Source: CAVVSD01 sp963750895 (lineage in GTDB: Bacteria; Actinomycetota; Thermoleophilia; Solirubrobacterales; Solirubrobacteraceae). From it: a DNA stretch of 64,000 nt. How positions within the stretch are numbered: the stretch's first letter is position 1; each line of letters begins with the position of its first letter. Both the position numbers and the translations under genes were made by a program. Below the pieces are notes generated by a model that worked only from the letters and a program-made list of their open reading frames with translations, was not told where the DNA came from and ran no database searches. Below are positions 53,380 to 61,976 of this stretch, in pieces. The stretch spans positions 186,001 to 250,000 of the forward strand of contig CAVVSD010000006.1 of the NCBI GenBank assembly GCA_963750895.1, given 5' to 3'.

Positions 53380-55988
53380 CCGACACCAGCGACTGCGGTC
53401 CCGGACGCGGTTCGAGCCGTCCGACGTCGAGCCGCGCATCGTCCAGCGCTGGCTCGACGCGGGCCTGCACCACCCCGAGCCCGCCGGCACGCCGGACGAG
53501 AACTTCTCGATCGCGGTGCCGCCGCCGAACGTCACCGGCGCCCTGCACATGGGCCACGCGCTGAACGGGACGATCCAGGACGCCCTCATCCGCACGCACC
53601 GCATGCGCGGCCAGCGCACGAAGTGGATCCTGGGCACCGACCACGCCGGCATCGCGACGCAGCGGCAGGTCGAGAAGCGCCTGGAGGCGCAGGGCACGAC
53701 GCGCGAGGAGCTGGGGCGCGAGGCGTTCAGCGAGGCCGTGTGGCGCTGGCGTGACGAGTTCGGCGGCCAGATCATCGAGCAGTTCAAGCGCCTCGGCGCG
53801 CAGCTCGACTACGACGACGAGCGCTTCACGATGGACGACGCCTACGTCCGCGCCGTCCTGAAGGTCTTCGTCGACCTCTACGAGCAGGGCCTCATCTACC
53901 GCGACACCTACATGGTCAACTGGGACCCGGGCCTGCGCTCGGCGATCTCCGACCTGGAGGTCGAGGACCGCGAGGGCGTCGTCGACCCGCTGTACTCGAT
54001 CGCCTACCCGTTCGCCGACGGGGGCGGCGAGGTGGTGGTCGCCACCGTGCGCCCGGAGACGATGCTGGCCGACACGGCGGTCGCGGTGCACCCGGACGAC
54101 GACCGCTATCGCGACCTCGTCGGGCGCGAGGTGGTGCTCCCGCTCGTCGGGCGGCACCTGCCGATCATCGCCGACGACTACGTGAAGACCGACTTCGGCA
54201 CCGGCTGCCTGAAGATCACGCCCGGGCACGACCCCAACGACTTCGAGATCGGCCGCCGGCACGGGCTGGAGGAGATCTCCGTCATCGGCGAGGACGGCCG
54301 CATGACCGAGGCCGCCGGCGAGTTCGCGGGCATGAGCGTGGACGAGGCGCGCGCGGCCGTCGTCGCCGCCCTGGAGGCGCAGGGCGCCATCCGGGCGACC
54401 GAGGACCACGTCCACACGGTCCCGTACTCGCAGCGCTCGGGCGAGCGCGTGGAGCCGCTCATCTCGCTGCAGTGGTTCATGCGGATGGACGAGCTCGCCG
54501 CACCCGCGGCGGAGGCCGTGCGCTCGGGCCGCATCCGCATCCACCCGGAGTCCCAGCGGCGCCGCTACCTGGACTGGCTCGACGAGATCCGCCCCTGGTG
54601 CATCTCCCGCCAGCTCTGGTGGGGCCATCAGATCCCGGTGTGGTATCGCGGCGACGAGCGCTACGTGGGCACCGAGCCGCCCGAGGGCGAGGGCTGGGAG
54701 CGCGATCCCGACGTGCTCGACACGTGGTTCTCCTCGGGCCTGTGGCCGTTCGCGACGCTCGGCTGGCCCGAGGACACGCCGGAGCTGCGCGCGTTCCACC
54801 CGACGGACGTGCTCTCCACGGCGCGGGACATCCTCTTCCTGTGGGTCGCGCGCATGGTCATGCTCGGCCTGCGCTTCACGGGCGAGATCCCGTTCGCCGA
54901 CGTCTACATCCACTCGGTCATCCAGGCGCCCGACGGCCGCCGGATGAGCAAGTCGCTCGGCACCGGCGTCGACCCGCTCGCGCTCATCGACGGTGGCCCG
55001 CGCCCGGCGGCGTTTCGCCCAAGGCGGCGACTTCCCGGCCTACGGCGCCGACGCGGTGCGCTTCGGCCTGCTCGCCATGTCCTCCAGCCAGGACGTCCGC
55101 TTCAGCGAGGAGAAGATCGCGCAGGGTCAGGCGCTGGTGAACAAGCTGTTCAACGCCACCCGCTTCGCGCTGCTGCAGATCGGCGACGAGGACATCGCTC
55201 CGGAGGCGCGGCCGCACACCGTGGAGGACCGCTGGATCCTCTCGCGGCTCGACGCGGCGAAGGACGCGATGCGGACGCGCATCGACGACTTCGACTTCGC
55301 GAAGGCCGCCCTCGGGCTCTACGACTACATCTACGGCGACCTCTGCGACTGGTACCTCGAGATGGTCAAGCCGCGGCTGTACGCGGAGGACGATCCCGGC
55401 GGACGCGCGGATCTCGCGGCCACGCTGCGCCACGTCCTGCGCGAGACGCTCATGCTCGCCCACCCGATCATCCCGTTCGTCACCGAGGAGCTGTGGGGGA
55501 TGCTGGGCGAGGACGGCCTGCTCGCGGCCACGCTGGCCCCCGCCGCCGGCGGCTCGTCGCGCGACCCCGAGGCCGAGGCGCAGGTGGGCCGTGCGATCGC
55601 CGCGGTGACCGCGCTGCGCGGCTGGCGCGACCGCTGCGAGGTGCGGCCCGGCGCGATCGTGCCCATCCGGCTGCCCGAGGCGGGCTACGAGGCGACCGGC
55701 GCGACGATCGCCGGCCTCGCACGCGTCGAGCTGGCCGAGAACGGGACCGAGCCGGTCGCCGGCATCGCCGTCCCCGGCGGGACGATCGGCGTGCTCCCGA
55801 GCCCCGACGTCGACCTCGGCGCCGCCGAGCGCCGCCTCGAGGCCCGTCGTGCGGAGCTGCGCGGGGAGATCGAACGCGCCGAGCGCAAGCTCGCCAACGA
55901 GGGCTTCGTGGCCAAGGCGCCGCCCCAGGTGGTGGACGCCGAGCGCGACAAGCTCGCTCGCTTCAGGGCAGAGCTCGAGGAGCTGTAG
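53376..55988 (+). CDS. valS: valyl-tRNA synthetase, frame broken near 53393 and 55013
   Basis: Charges tRNA-Val. HIGH-class motif 'ALHMGHALNG', editing domain with 'GTGCLKITPGHDPNDFEI', KMSKS motif 'RRMSKSLGTG', anticodon-binding domain, C-terminal coiled coil ('RRLEARRAELRGEIERAERK'). Two frame changes: a missing C near 53393 (GACCTG read as GACTG) and an extra T in the 'ttt' at 55013-55015, where repair gives 'RRPAAFAQGGDFPAYGADAV'-type sequence. Because valS is essential and single-copy, both must be sequence errors. ATG 53376. Confidence 0.93.
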
Positions 55989-55991
55989 GAC

Positions 55992-57233
55992 GTGACGCGA
56001 CCGCGCGTGTGGTCCGCCCAGGACGCGGAGGACTGGCTCCTCGGGCTCGAGCAGCTCGGGATGCGCTTCGGGCTGCACCGGATGCGCCGTCTGACGGCCG
56101 CGCTGGGCGACCCGCACGAGCGCTTCCGCGCCATCCATGTCGTCGGCACGAACGGCAAGTCGTCGACGACCCGGATGACCGCGGCGATCCTCGCACGCCA
56201 CGGGCTGCGCACGGGCGCGTACCTGTCCCCGCACCTCGTCTCGTTCACGGAGCGGATCCTCCTCGGCGGCACCGACATCGCCGATGACGTCTTCGCGGAG
56301 GCGTGCGCCCGCGTGAAGGCGGAGGCCGACGCGCTCGACGCCGACGCCGAGGCCGACGACCGGGTGACGCAGTTCGAGGCCCTGACCGCCGCGGCGTTCC
56401 TGGCGCTCGCCGAGGAGGGCGTCGACGTCGCCGTCGTCGAGGCGGGCCTGGGTGGGCGGCTGGACGCCACGAACGTGCTGACCGCCGAGGTCGACGTGCT
56501 GACGAACGTCGCGCTCGACCACACCCGGCTGCTCGGCTCGACGGTCACGGAGATCGCGGGGGAGAAGCTCGCGGTCGTCGATCCCGGCGCCACGCTCGTC
56601 GTCGGGTCGGCGCTGGACCCGGACGCGGAGGCGCTGGCCGCCGAGACCGCGGAGCGTCTGGGCGTCACGTTGGTGCACGCGCCGGCGGACGCCGGGGTGC
56701 CGCTGCTCGCGCAGGGCGCGTTCCAGCGACGGAACTTCGCGACGGCGCGAGCGGCCGCGGAGGCGCTCATCGGGCCGCTGGACGAGGCAGCGGTGCGCGA
56801 CGCCGCCGGCGCGACGCTCGTGCCCGGGCGCTTCCAGGTCGTCGCCGAGCGCCCCACGGTCCTGCTCGACGGGGCGCACAACGCGGACGGGATCGCGGCG
56901 CTCGCCGACTCGCTGCCGGAGTGGCTCGCGGGTCGCCGGCTCGTGGCGGTCGTCAGCGTGCTCGACGACAAGGACGCCGCCGCGATGTTCGCGTCGCTGC
57001 TGCCGCTCTGCGACGACGTGGTGGTCACGTCCAACGCGAACCCGCGCGCGGTGCCGGCCGAGGCGCTGGCGTCGCTCGCAGGCCGCGCGACGCACGTCGA
57101 GCGCGATCCGCGGCGCGCCCTGGCGCTCGCGAAGGAGCTCGCGGGGGAGGAGGGCGTCGTCCTGGCGACCGGCTCCATCTACCTGATCGCCGACCTCCTG
57201 CGCCCACCCGGCCGGAGGGGGGCGACGTTCTGA
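55992..57233 (+). CDS. folC: folylpolyglutamate synthase / dihydrofolate synthase
   Basis: A 413-residue Mur-ligase-fold enzyme that adds glutamates to folates. P-loop 'VVGTNGKSSTTRMTAAIL', 'EAGLGGRLDATNVL', 'NVALDHTRLLGSTV' and 'LLDGAHNADGIAAL'. Polyglutamylated folate is the methyl donor of MetE-type enzymes, which may matter for the MetE-like cluster. GTG 55992 three bases after valS; both likely share a transcript. Confidence 0.94.
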   Translation: MTRPRVWSAQDAEDWLLGLEQLGMRFGLHRMRRLTAALGDPHERFRAIHVVGTNGKSSTTRMTAAILARHGLRTGAYLSPHLVSFTERILLGGTDIADDVFAEACARVKAEADALDADAEADDRVTQFEALTAAAFLALAEEGVDVAVVEAGLGGRLDATNVLTAEVDVLTNVALDHTRLLGSTVTEIAGEKLAVVDPGATLVVGSALDPDAEALAAETAERLGVTLVHAPADAGVPLLAQGAFQRRNFATARAAAEALIGPLDEAAVRDAAGATLVPGRFQVVAERPTVLLDGAHNADGIAALADSLPEWLAGRRLVAVVSVLDDKDAAAMFASLLPLCDDVVVTSNANPRAVPAEALASLAGRATHVERDPRRALALAKELAGEEGVVLATGSIYLIADLLRPPGRRGATF

Positions 57234-57238
57234 GGCGG

Positions 57239-57279
57239 TCGAAGACTCCGTCTTCGATTGCGAGGAGCAAGCTCCTCGC
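57239..57279 (+). terminator. tandem hairpins after folC
   Basis: TCGAAGAC-TCC-GTCTTCGA (57239-57257) and GCGAGGAGC-AA-GCTCCTCGC (57260-57279), both perfect, with no T-run. They probably end or attenuate the valS-folC transcript. Confidence 0.7.
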
Positions 57280-57299
57280 GGTGCGCGGGGGGTCGCGGC

Positions 57300-57416
57300 G
57301 TGCGTCGTGATGGCCCGTCCGATCTCGCGCTCATCGCGTTCGCCGCCGTGGCGGTGGCGCTGGTGGTGCTCGTCTTCTTCGCGCTCGGCTACCTGTTCGG
57401 GCGGCTGTTCCTCTAG
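57300..57416 (+). CDS. small membrane protein (38 residues)
   Basis: GTG at 57300 opens a frame encoding MRRDGPSDLALIAFAAVAVA followed by a hydrophobic stretch ending LGYLFGRLFL. It is one membrane helix with a short basic N-terminus. No known function. Its TAG stop overlaps the end of the convergent PNPOx-like gene. Confidence 0.5.
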   Translation: MRRDGPSDLALIAFAAVAVALVVLVFFALGYLFGRLFL

Positions 57417-57817
57417 CCCGCCAACGGGATGCGCTGGTCCCCGGGGCCGAGCTCCCAGCGCTCGAGGATCGTGGCGCGGTAGAGACGGTGGCGCGCGTCG
57501 CCGGTGACGTCCTCGGCGGACCACGCCGCGAGCCCCTGTGCGACGGACTCGCGCGAGAACGCTGCGATCGACGCCGGATCGACCTGCGCCGCGTCGGCGG
57601 TGAGGTAGAGCCCCTGCGCGTCCGCCGGCGCCACGCGGGAGTCGTAGATCACGATCGCGACGCGCGACCGCGCCTCGATGTTGCGCGAATGGCGCGCTCG
57701 GGGGTCGGAGACCCAGAGCAGCCCGTCGTGGCCGTCGGGCGCGAACCACACCGGCGTGACCCAGGGCGTCCCGTCGGCGTCGGCGGTGGCGATCGTCATG
57801 TAGCGGCTCGTGCTCAT
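57413..57817 (-). CDS. pyridoxamine-5'-phosphate oxidase-family protein
   Basis: A 134-residue split-barrel flavin- or F420-binding protein: 'YMTIATADADGTPWVTPVWF', 'LLWVSDPRARHSRNIEARSR'. These are typical of small PNPOx-like proteins that bind FMN or F420. Start ATG 57817, with ATG 57832 a possible alternative. Convergent with the 38-residue gene. Confidence 0.8.
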   Translation of the reverse strand: MSTSRYMTIATADADGTPWVTPVWFAPDGHDGLLWVSDPRARHSRNIEARSRVAIVIYDSRVAPADAQGLYLTADAAQVDPASIAAFSRESVAQGLAAWSAEDVTGDARHRLYRATILERWELGPGDQRIPLAG

Positions 57818-57921
57818 GCGTCGAGGATCCATCGCCGTGCCACTGAAGGAGGGGGCGTCCGCACGGCGAATCACGCGCCATCGGACCCCTGATCTCCCAC
57901 GTCCTCTAGCCTGCACGGAGC

Positions 57922-58335
57922 ATGCTCGCCGTCTTCGGCATCACGTCTGATGGTCTGAACCTGGCCATCAACCTCGCGATCCTCTTCCTCGTGATCCTGT
58001 GGCTCGCCCTCGTCTACTGGACCTGGAGCGACGCCCGGCGGAGGATCGGGGACCCGCTGCTCGTCGGCTGCGCGACGCTCGCGGCGATCGTCTTCCCGTT
58101 CCTGGGATGCATCGTCTACGCCATCGTGCGGCCCCCGGAGTTCCTGGACGACGTCTACGAGCGTGAGGCATCGATCGATGCCTCCGAGGCGCTCGTCCGG
58201 GTCCTCGGCGAGGTGCTCGAGTCGCAGCGTCAGCTCCAGGCGACCATCGGTCGGCTCGAGCAGCAGGTCGGCGCTCCGCGCCGCCGGCAGCGGCTGGAGC
58301 AGCAGACGGTCGAGCAGCGCTCCGCGTTCGACTAA
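57922..58335 (+). CDS. membrane protein with coiled-coil tail
   Basis: A 137-residue protein with two hydrophobic segments (residues ~12-33 and ~48-68), then a hydrophilic ~60-residue helical tail rich in Glu, Gln and Arg. No recognised domain or catalytic motif. It immediately precedes ndk with 21 bases between, so the two may be co-transcribed. Confidence 0.7.
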   Translation: MLAVFGITSDGLNLAINLAILFLVILWLALVYWTWSDARRRIGDPLLVGCATLAAIVFPFLGCIVYAIVRPPEFLDDVYEREASIDASEALVRVLGEVLESQRQLQATIGRLEQQVGAPRRRQRLEQQTVEQRSAFD

Positions 58336-58356
58336 CCCGCTAGAGGAGAAACAACA

Positions 58357-58761
58357 GTGTCCCGGACCCTGATCCTGGTCAAGCCGGACGCGTTCGCGCG
58401 CGGCCTGACCGGCGAGATCATCGCCCGCTTCGAGCGCAAGGGCCTGCGCGTCGCGGCCCTCGAGCACCGCACGCTCGAGCAGGACCTCGCGACCCAGCAC
58501 TACGCCGAGCACGAGGGCAAGCCGTTCTTCGGCGAGCTCGTCGACTTCATCACCTCCGGCCCGCTCGTCGCGATGGTCCTCGAGGGCCACGAGGCCGTGA
58601 AGGCCGCGCGCCAGCTCATCGGCGCCACGAACCCGCTCGAGGCGGCGCCCGGCTCGATCCGCGGCGACTTCGCACTCGAGGTCGGCCAGAACATGGTCCA
58701 CGGGTCGGACTCCGACGAGTCCGCCGAGCGCGAGGTCGCCCTGTTCTTCCCCGGGCTCTAG
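58357..58761 (+). CDS. ndk: nucleoside diphosphate kinase
   Basis: A 134-residue kinase that balances NTP pools. 'TLILVKPDAFARGLTGEII', phospho-His in 'NMVHGSDSDESAEREVALFF', and the 'GATNPLEAAPGSIRGDFA' segment are diagnostic. GTG 58357 with AGAGGAG upstream. Confidence 0.96.
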   Translation: MSRTLILVKPDAFARGLTGEIIARFERKGLRVAALEHRTLEQDLATQHYAEHEGKPFFGELVDFITSGPLVAMVLEGHEAVKAARQLIGATNPLEAAPGSIRGDFALEVGQNMVHGSDSDESAEREVALFFPGL

Positions 58762-59327
58762 TCCTCGCGAGCAGCTCGCCGCAGCGGCGCGCGATCCTCG
58801 AGCAGCTCGGCGTGGCGTTCACGGTCGAGCCGGCGGACATCGAGGAGTACGCCGCCGGCGAGCCGCACTCCGTCGCCGAGCTCAACTCGCTGCGCAAGGC
58901 GCAGGCCGTCGCGCGCGCCGGGGCGGTCGTCCTCGGCGTGGACACGGTCGTCGCGCTGGACGACCGGATCTTCGGCAAGCCGCGCGACGCGCCGCAGGCG
59001 CGGGCGACGCTGCGACGGCTGGGGGGCAGGACCCACGAGGTCGTCAGCGGCGTGACGGTGATCGAGGACGCCGGCGAGCCGCGCACGGCGACGGCCGTCA
59101 CGAAGGTCACCTTCCGCGAGCTCGACGACGCCTGGCTCACGTGGTACGTCGGCACGGAGGAGTGGCGGGGACGTGCCGGCGGCTACGCCGTCCAGGGCGC
59201 CGGACAGGCCCTCGTGACCCGGATCGACGGGGAGCACTCCAACGTCGTCGGACTCCCGGTCGGGCTCCTGCTTGCGCTCCTGCCCGATCTGCTGGTTGTC
59301 CCGAGGGGTGCCGAAGGCGGCCGGTGA
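58761..59327 (+). CDS. maf: Maf-like nucleotide pyrophosphatase, start codon not found
   Basis: About 188 residues of the Maf/Ham1-type nucleotide pyrophosphatase: N-terminal 'LASSSPQRRAILEQLGV', 'LGVDTVVALDDRIFGKP', 'RLGGRTHEVVSGVTVI', 'GGYAVQGAGQALVTRIDGE'. The conserved N-terminus begins at 58761, a GTC directly overlapping the ndk stop; no ATG, GTG or TTG precedes it in frame. A GTG reading at the next base combination or a one-base sequence error would give a normal start; GTG 58812 would remove the substrate-binding loop. House-cleaning of non-canonical nucleotides. Confidence 0.85.
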   Translation, partial: VLASSSPQRRAILEQLGVAFTVEPADIEEYAAGEPHSVAELNSLRKAQAVARAGAVVLGVDTVVALDDRIFGKPRDAPQARATLRRLGGRTHEVVSGVTVIEDAGEPRTATAVTKVTFRELDDAWLTWYVGTEEWRGRAGGYAVQGAGQALVTRIDGEHSNVVGLPVGLLLALLPDLLVVPRGAEGGR

Positions 59328-59472
59328 GTTCCAAGGGATGCGAGGGTCGTACCACGCCGCCGTAGGCGGGTCCCCTTGCACTACACTGGCGCATCGGCGG
59401 GGGTCGTTCGCCGGTCGCCCGGCAATCGCCGACCTGCAGGGATTTCCGGCCCCCACCGCCCCCTCCGCATCA

Positions 59473-60522
59473 ATGGGCTTCTTCTCCTACCTCACAGGGT
59501 TCGGCGGCCGCGACATGGCGGTCGATCTCGGCACGGCCAACACGCTCGTGTACGTACGCGGGCGCGGCATCGTGCTGTCCGAGCCGAGCGTGGTCGCGAT
59601 CGACTCGCGAACGGGCGAGGTCCACGCCGTCGGCATCGAGGCCAAGCGCATGCTCGGCCGCACGCCGGGGACGATCTCGGCCATCCGCCCGCTGAAGGAC
59701 GGCGTCATCGCCGACTTCGACGTGACGGAGGAGATGCTGCGCCACTTCATCCAGAAGGTCCACCAGAACCGATGGGCGCATCCACGCGTCGTCATCTGTG
59801 TTCCCTCCGGGGTGACCGGCGTCGAGAAGCGGGCCGTCGAAGAGGCCGCGCTGTCGGCCGGCGCCCGTCAGGCGTACCTGATCGAGGAGCCGATGGCTGC
59901 CGCGATCGGTGCGGGTCTGCCCGTCGGCGAGCCGACGGGCTCGATGGTGGTGGACATCGGCGGAGGCACGAGCGAGGTCGCAGTGATCTCGCTCGGTGGC
60001 ATCGTCGTCTCCCAGTCGATCCGCGTCGGCGGCGACGAGCTGGACGAGGCGATCATCAATTACGCCAAGCGCGAGTACAAGCTGCTCATCGGCCAGCAGA
60101 CGGCCGAGGAAGTCAAGTTGGAGATCGGCTCCGCGTTCCCCATGGACGAAGAGGTCCAGGCGGAGATCCGCGGGCGCGACATGGTCTCCGGGCTGCCCAA
60201 GACGATCGTCCTCACGAGTGAGGAGATCCGTCAGGCGCTCGAGGAGCCGGTCACCCAGATCATCGATGCGGTCAAGGAGACCCTCGACCGCACGCCACCC
60301 GAGCTCTCGTCCGACATCATGGACCGAGGGATCATGCTTGCGGGTGGCGGCTCACTGCTGCAGGGACTCGACGAGCGGCTGCGCGAGGAGACACAGATGC
60401 CCGCGCACCTCGCCGAGTCCCCACTGACCTGCGTCGCAGTCGGCTCCGGGCGCTCCCTGGAGGAGTTCGAGGTCATCCACCGCACCAACAAGACGAACAG
60501 GAATCGCGCCCGCCGCCGATAG
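59473..60522 (+). CDS. mreB: rod-shape actin-like protein
   Basis: A 349-residue bacterial actin that directs sidewall peptidoglycan synthesis. Phosphate-1 loop 'MAVDLGTANTLVY', 'GIVLSEPSVVAID', 'VVDIGGGTSEVAVISLGG' and 'GIMLAGGGSLLQGLDERL' are the actin-fold nucleotide motifs. ATG 59473. The 145-base gap upstream holds TACACT near 59390 as a possible -10, without a good -35. Followed by mreC after 3 bases. Confidence 0.96.
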   Translation: MGFFSYLTGFGGRDMAVDLGTANTLVYVRGRGIVLSEPSVVAIDSRTGEVHAVGIEAKRMLGRTPGTISAIRPLKDGVIADFDVTEEMLRHFIQKVHQNRWAHPRVVICVPSGVTGVEKRAVEEAALSAGARQAYLIEEPMAAAIGAGLPVGEPTGSMVVDIGGGTSEVAVISLGGIVVSQSIRVGGDELDEAIINYAKREYKLLIGQQTAEEVKLEIGSAFPMDEEVQAEIRGRDMVSGLPKTIVLTSEEIRQALEEPVTQIIDAVKETLDRTPPELSSDIMDRGIMLAGGGSLLQGLDERLREETQMPAHLAESPLTCVAVGSGRSLEEFEVIHRTNKTNRNRARRR

Positions 60523-60525
60523 CCC

Positions 60526-61386
60526 ATGTACGACTCCAAGACGGTCAGGCGGCGCCGAGTGGTCCTGGGACTGCTCGTCGCCTGCTCCCTGATCCTGCTC
60601 ACGGCGTCGTTCGGGGGTGACGGGGGCGCGGTCGGCTCCGTGCAGCGCGGCTTCAGCGAGGTCCTCAACCCGGTCCAGGAGGGCGCGAGCCGCGCCCTGA
60701 AGCCGGTGCGCGACCTGTTCGGCTGGTTCGGCGACACCTTCAGCGCGAAGGGCAAGCTCGCCGACGTCACCGCCGAGCGCGACCAGCTCCGCCAGGAGGT
60801 CCTGAAGTACCAGGACGCCCAGAGCGAGAACCAGCTGCTCCGCCGCCAGCTGAACCTCAACCAGAGCCTCGGCATCGGCGCGTACGGCCCGGTGGGCGCG
60901 CGCGTCTTCGCGCAGTCCTCGACCGTCTGGTACGCGACGGTGAAGATCGACAAGGGCTCGTCCGACGGCCTGCGCGACGGGATGCCCGTCCTCGACGAGA
61001 ACGGCCTCGTCGGCACGGTGTCGCAGACGACGCGCTCGGCGTCCGTGGTGACGCTCATCACCGACCACACGTCGGGCGTCTCGGCGCGGACGACCACCGG
61101 GCGCGTGCCCGGCATCGTGCTGCCCTCGAGCGCCGGCAACCCCGGCTCGCTCACGTTCAGCCTGACCGGCGGCGGGCGCATCGCCGTCGGCGACCGGGTC
61201 GTGACGCGCGGGACGATCGAGAGCAAGTACCCGTCGCTGTTCCCCGAGGGCCTGCCGATCGGGAGGGTCACCACGGTCGACGATCCGGGGTCGGACACGC
61301 AGGAGGTCAGGCTGCGGCCGTTCGCCGACCTGCGCCGCCTCGACGAGGTCCAGGTCCTCACGAAGATCCCGGGGGCGGAGTCGTGA
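60526..61386 (+). CDS. mreC: rod-shape-determining protein
   Basis: A 286-residue protein with one N-terminal membrane helix ('VVLGLLVACSLILLTASFG'), a coiled coil (residues ~75-115), and the MreC beta domain ('PVLDENGLVGTVSQTTRSAS', 'GDRVVTRGTIESKYPSLFPE'). Links MreB to PBP2. Its stop overlaps the mreD start (GTGA). Confidence 0.94.
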   Translation: MYDSKTVRRRRVVLGLLVACSLILLTASFGGDGGAVGSVQRGFSEVLNPVQEGASRALKPVRDLFGWFGDTFSAKGKLADVTAERDQLRQEVLKYQDAQSENQLLRRQLNLNQSLGIGAYGPVGARVFAQSSTVWYATVKIDKGSSDGLRDGMPVLDENGLVGTVSQTTRSASVVTLITDHTSGVSARTTTGRVPGIVLPSSAGNPGSLTFSLTGGGRIAVGDRVVTRGTIESKYPSLFPEGLPIGRVTTVDDPGSDTQEVRLRPFADLRRLDEVQVLTKIPGAES

Positions 61387-61976
61387 AGGGCCTCGTCGCA
61401 CGGATCGTCGTGTTCGGCATCGTGGTCGGCATCGTCCAGGTCACGTTCGTGTCCCAGTTCCCCGTCGCGGGGGGCACCGCCGACCTCGCGCCGCTCGCGG
61501 TCATGAGCATCGGCCTGCTCTGCGGCGGGCTCGTCGGTGCGTCCTTCGGCTTCGGCCTCGGGCTGTTCCTCGACGTCTCGCTCCTGCAGACCCTCGGCGT
61601 GACGTCGCTCATCCTCGTGGGCATCGGCTACTTCGCCGGGCGGCTGCGCGATGGCCCCGCGGACACGGAGTCCTCGCTCCTCCCGCTGCTGGCGGGCGCC
61701 GCGGCGACCGTCACCATGTCGGTCTCCTACTCGATCATCCAGTTCCTGCTGGACGTCAGCGCGCCGGTCAGCGGCGTGCTGCTGCGCCAGCTGCTGGCGA
61801 CCCTCATCCTCAACACCCTGCTCGCCCTGCCCGTCTACGCCATCGCGCGGCGCTGGCTCTCGCGCTCGCTGCCCCAGCAGCCGCGCGGGCGCCGCCGCCA
61901 GTCCTCCTCCGCGGCGCTCTCGCCGCTGCAGCAGGGCCTGCGCACGCAGGGGTCGAGGCGGACCTCGCTCTCATGA
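61383..61976 (+). CDS. mreD: rod-shape-determining membrane protein
   Basis: A 197-residue protein with ~5 membrane segments, 'GLFLDVSLLQTLGVTSLILVG' and 'LATLILNTLLALPVYAIARRW' in the MreD pattern, followed by a basic ~35-residue tail. GTG 61383 overlaps mreC; stop overlaps mrdA start (ATGA). Confidence 0.9.
   Translation: MKGLVARIVVFGIVVGIVQVTFVSQFPVAGGTADLAPLAVMSIGLLCGGLVGASFGFGLGLFLDVSLLQTLGVTSLILVGIGYFAGRLRDGPADTESSLLPLLAGAAATVTMSVSYSIIQFLLDVSAPVSGVLLRQLLATLILNTLLALPVYAIARRWLSRSLPQQPRGRRRQSSSAALSPLQQGLRTQGSRRTSLS

Noticed and set aside
53376..53564. 62-codon frame at the start of valS as a separate small gene
   Set aside because: Its first residues fit ValRS, and a one-base repair near 53393 joins it to the main valS frame.
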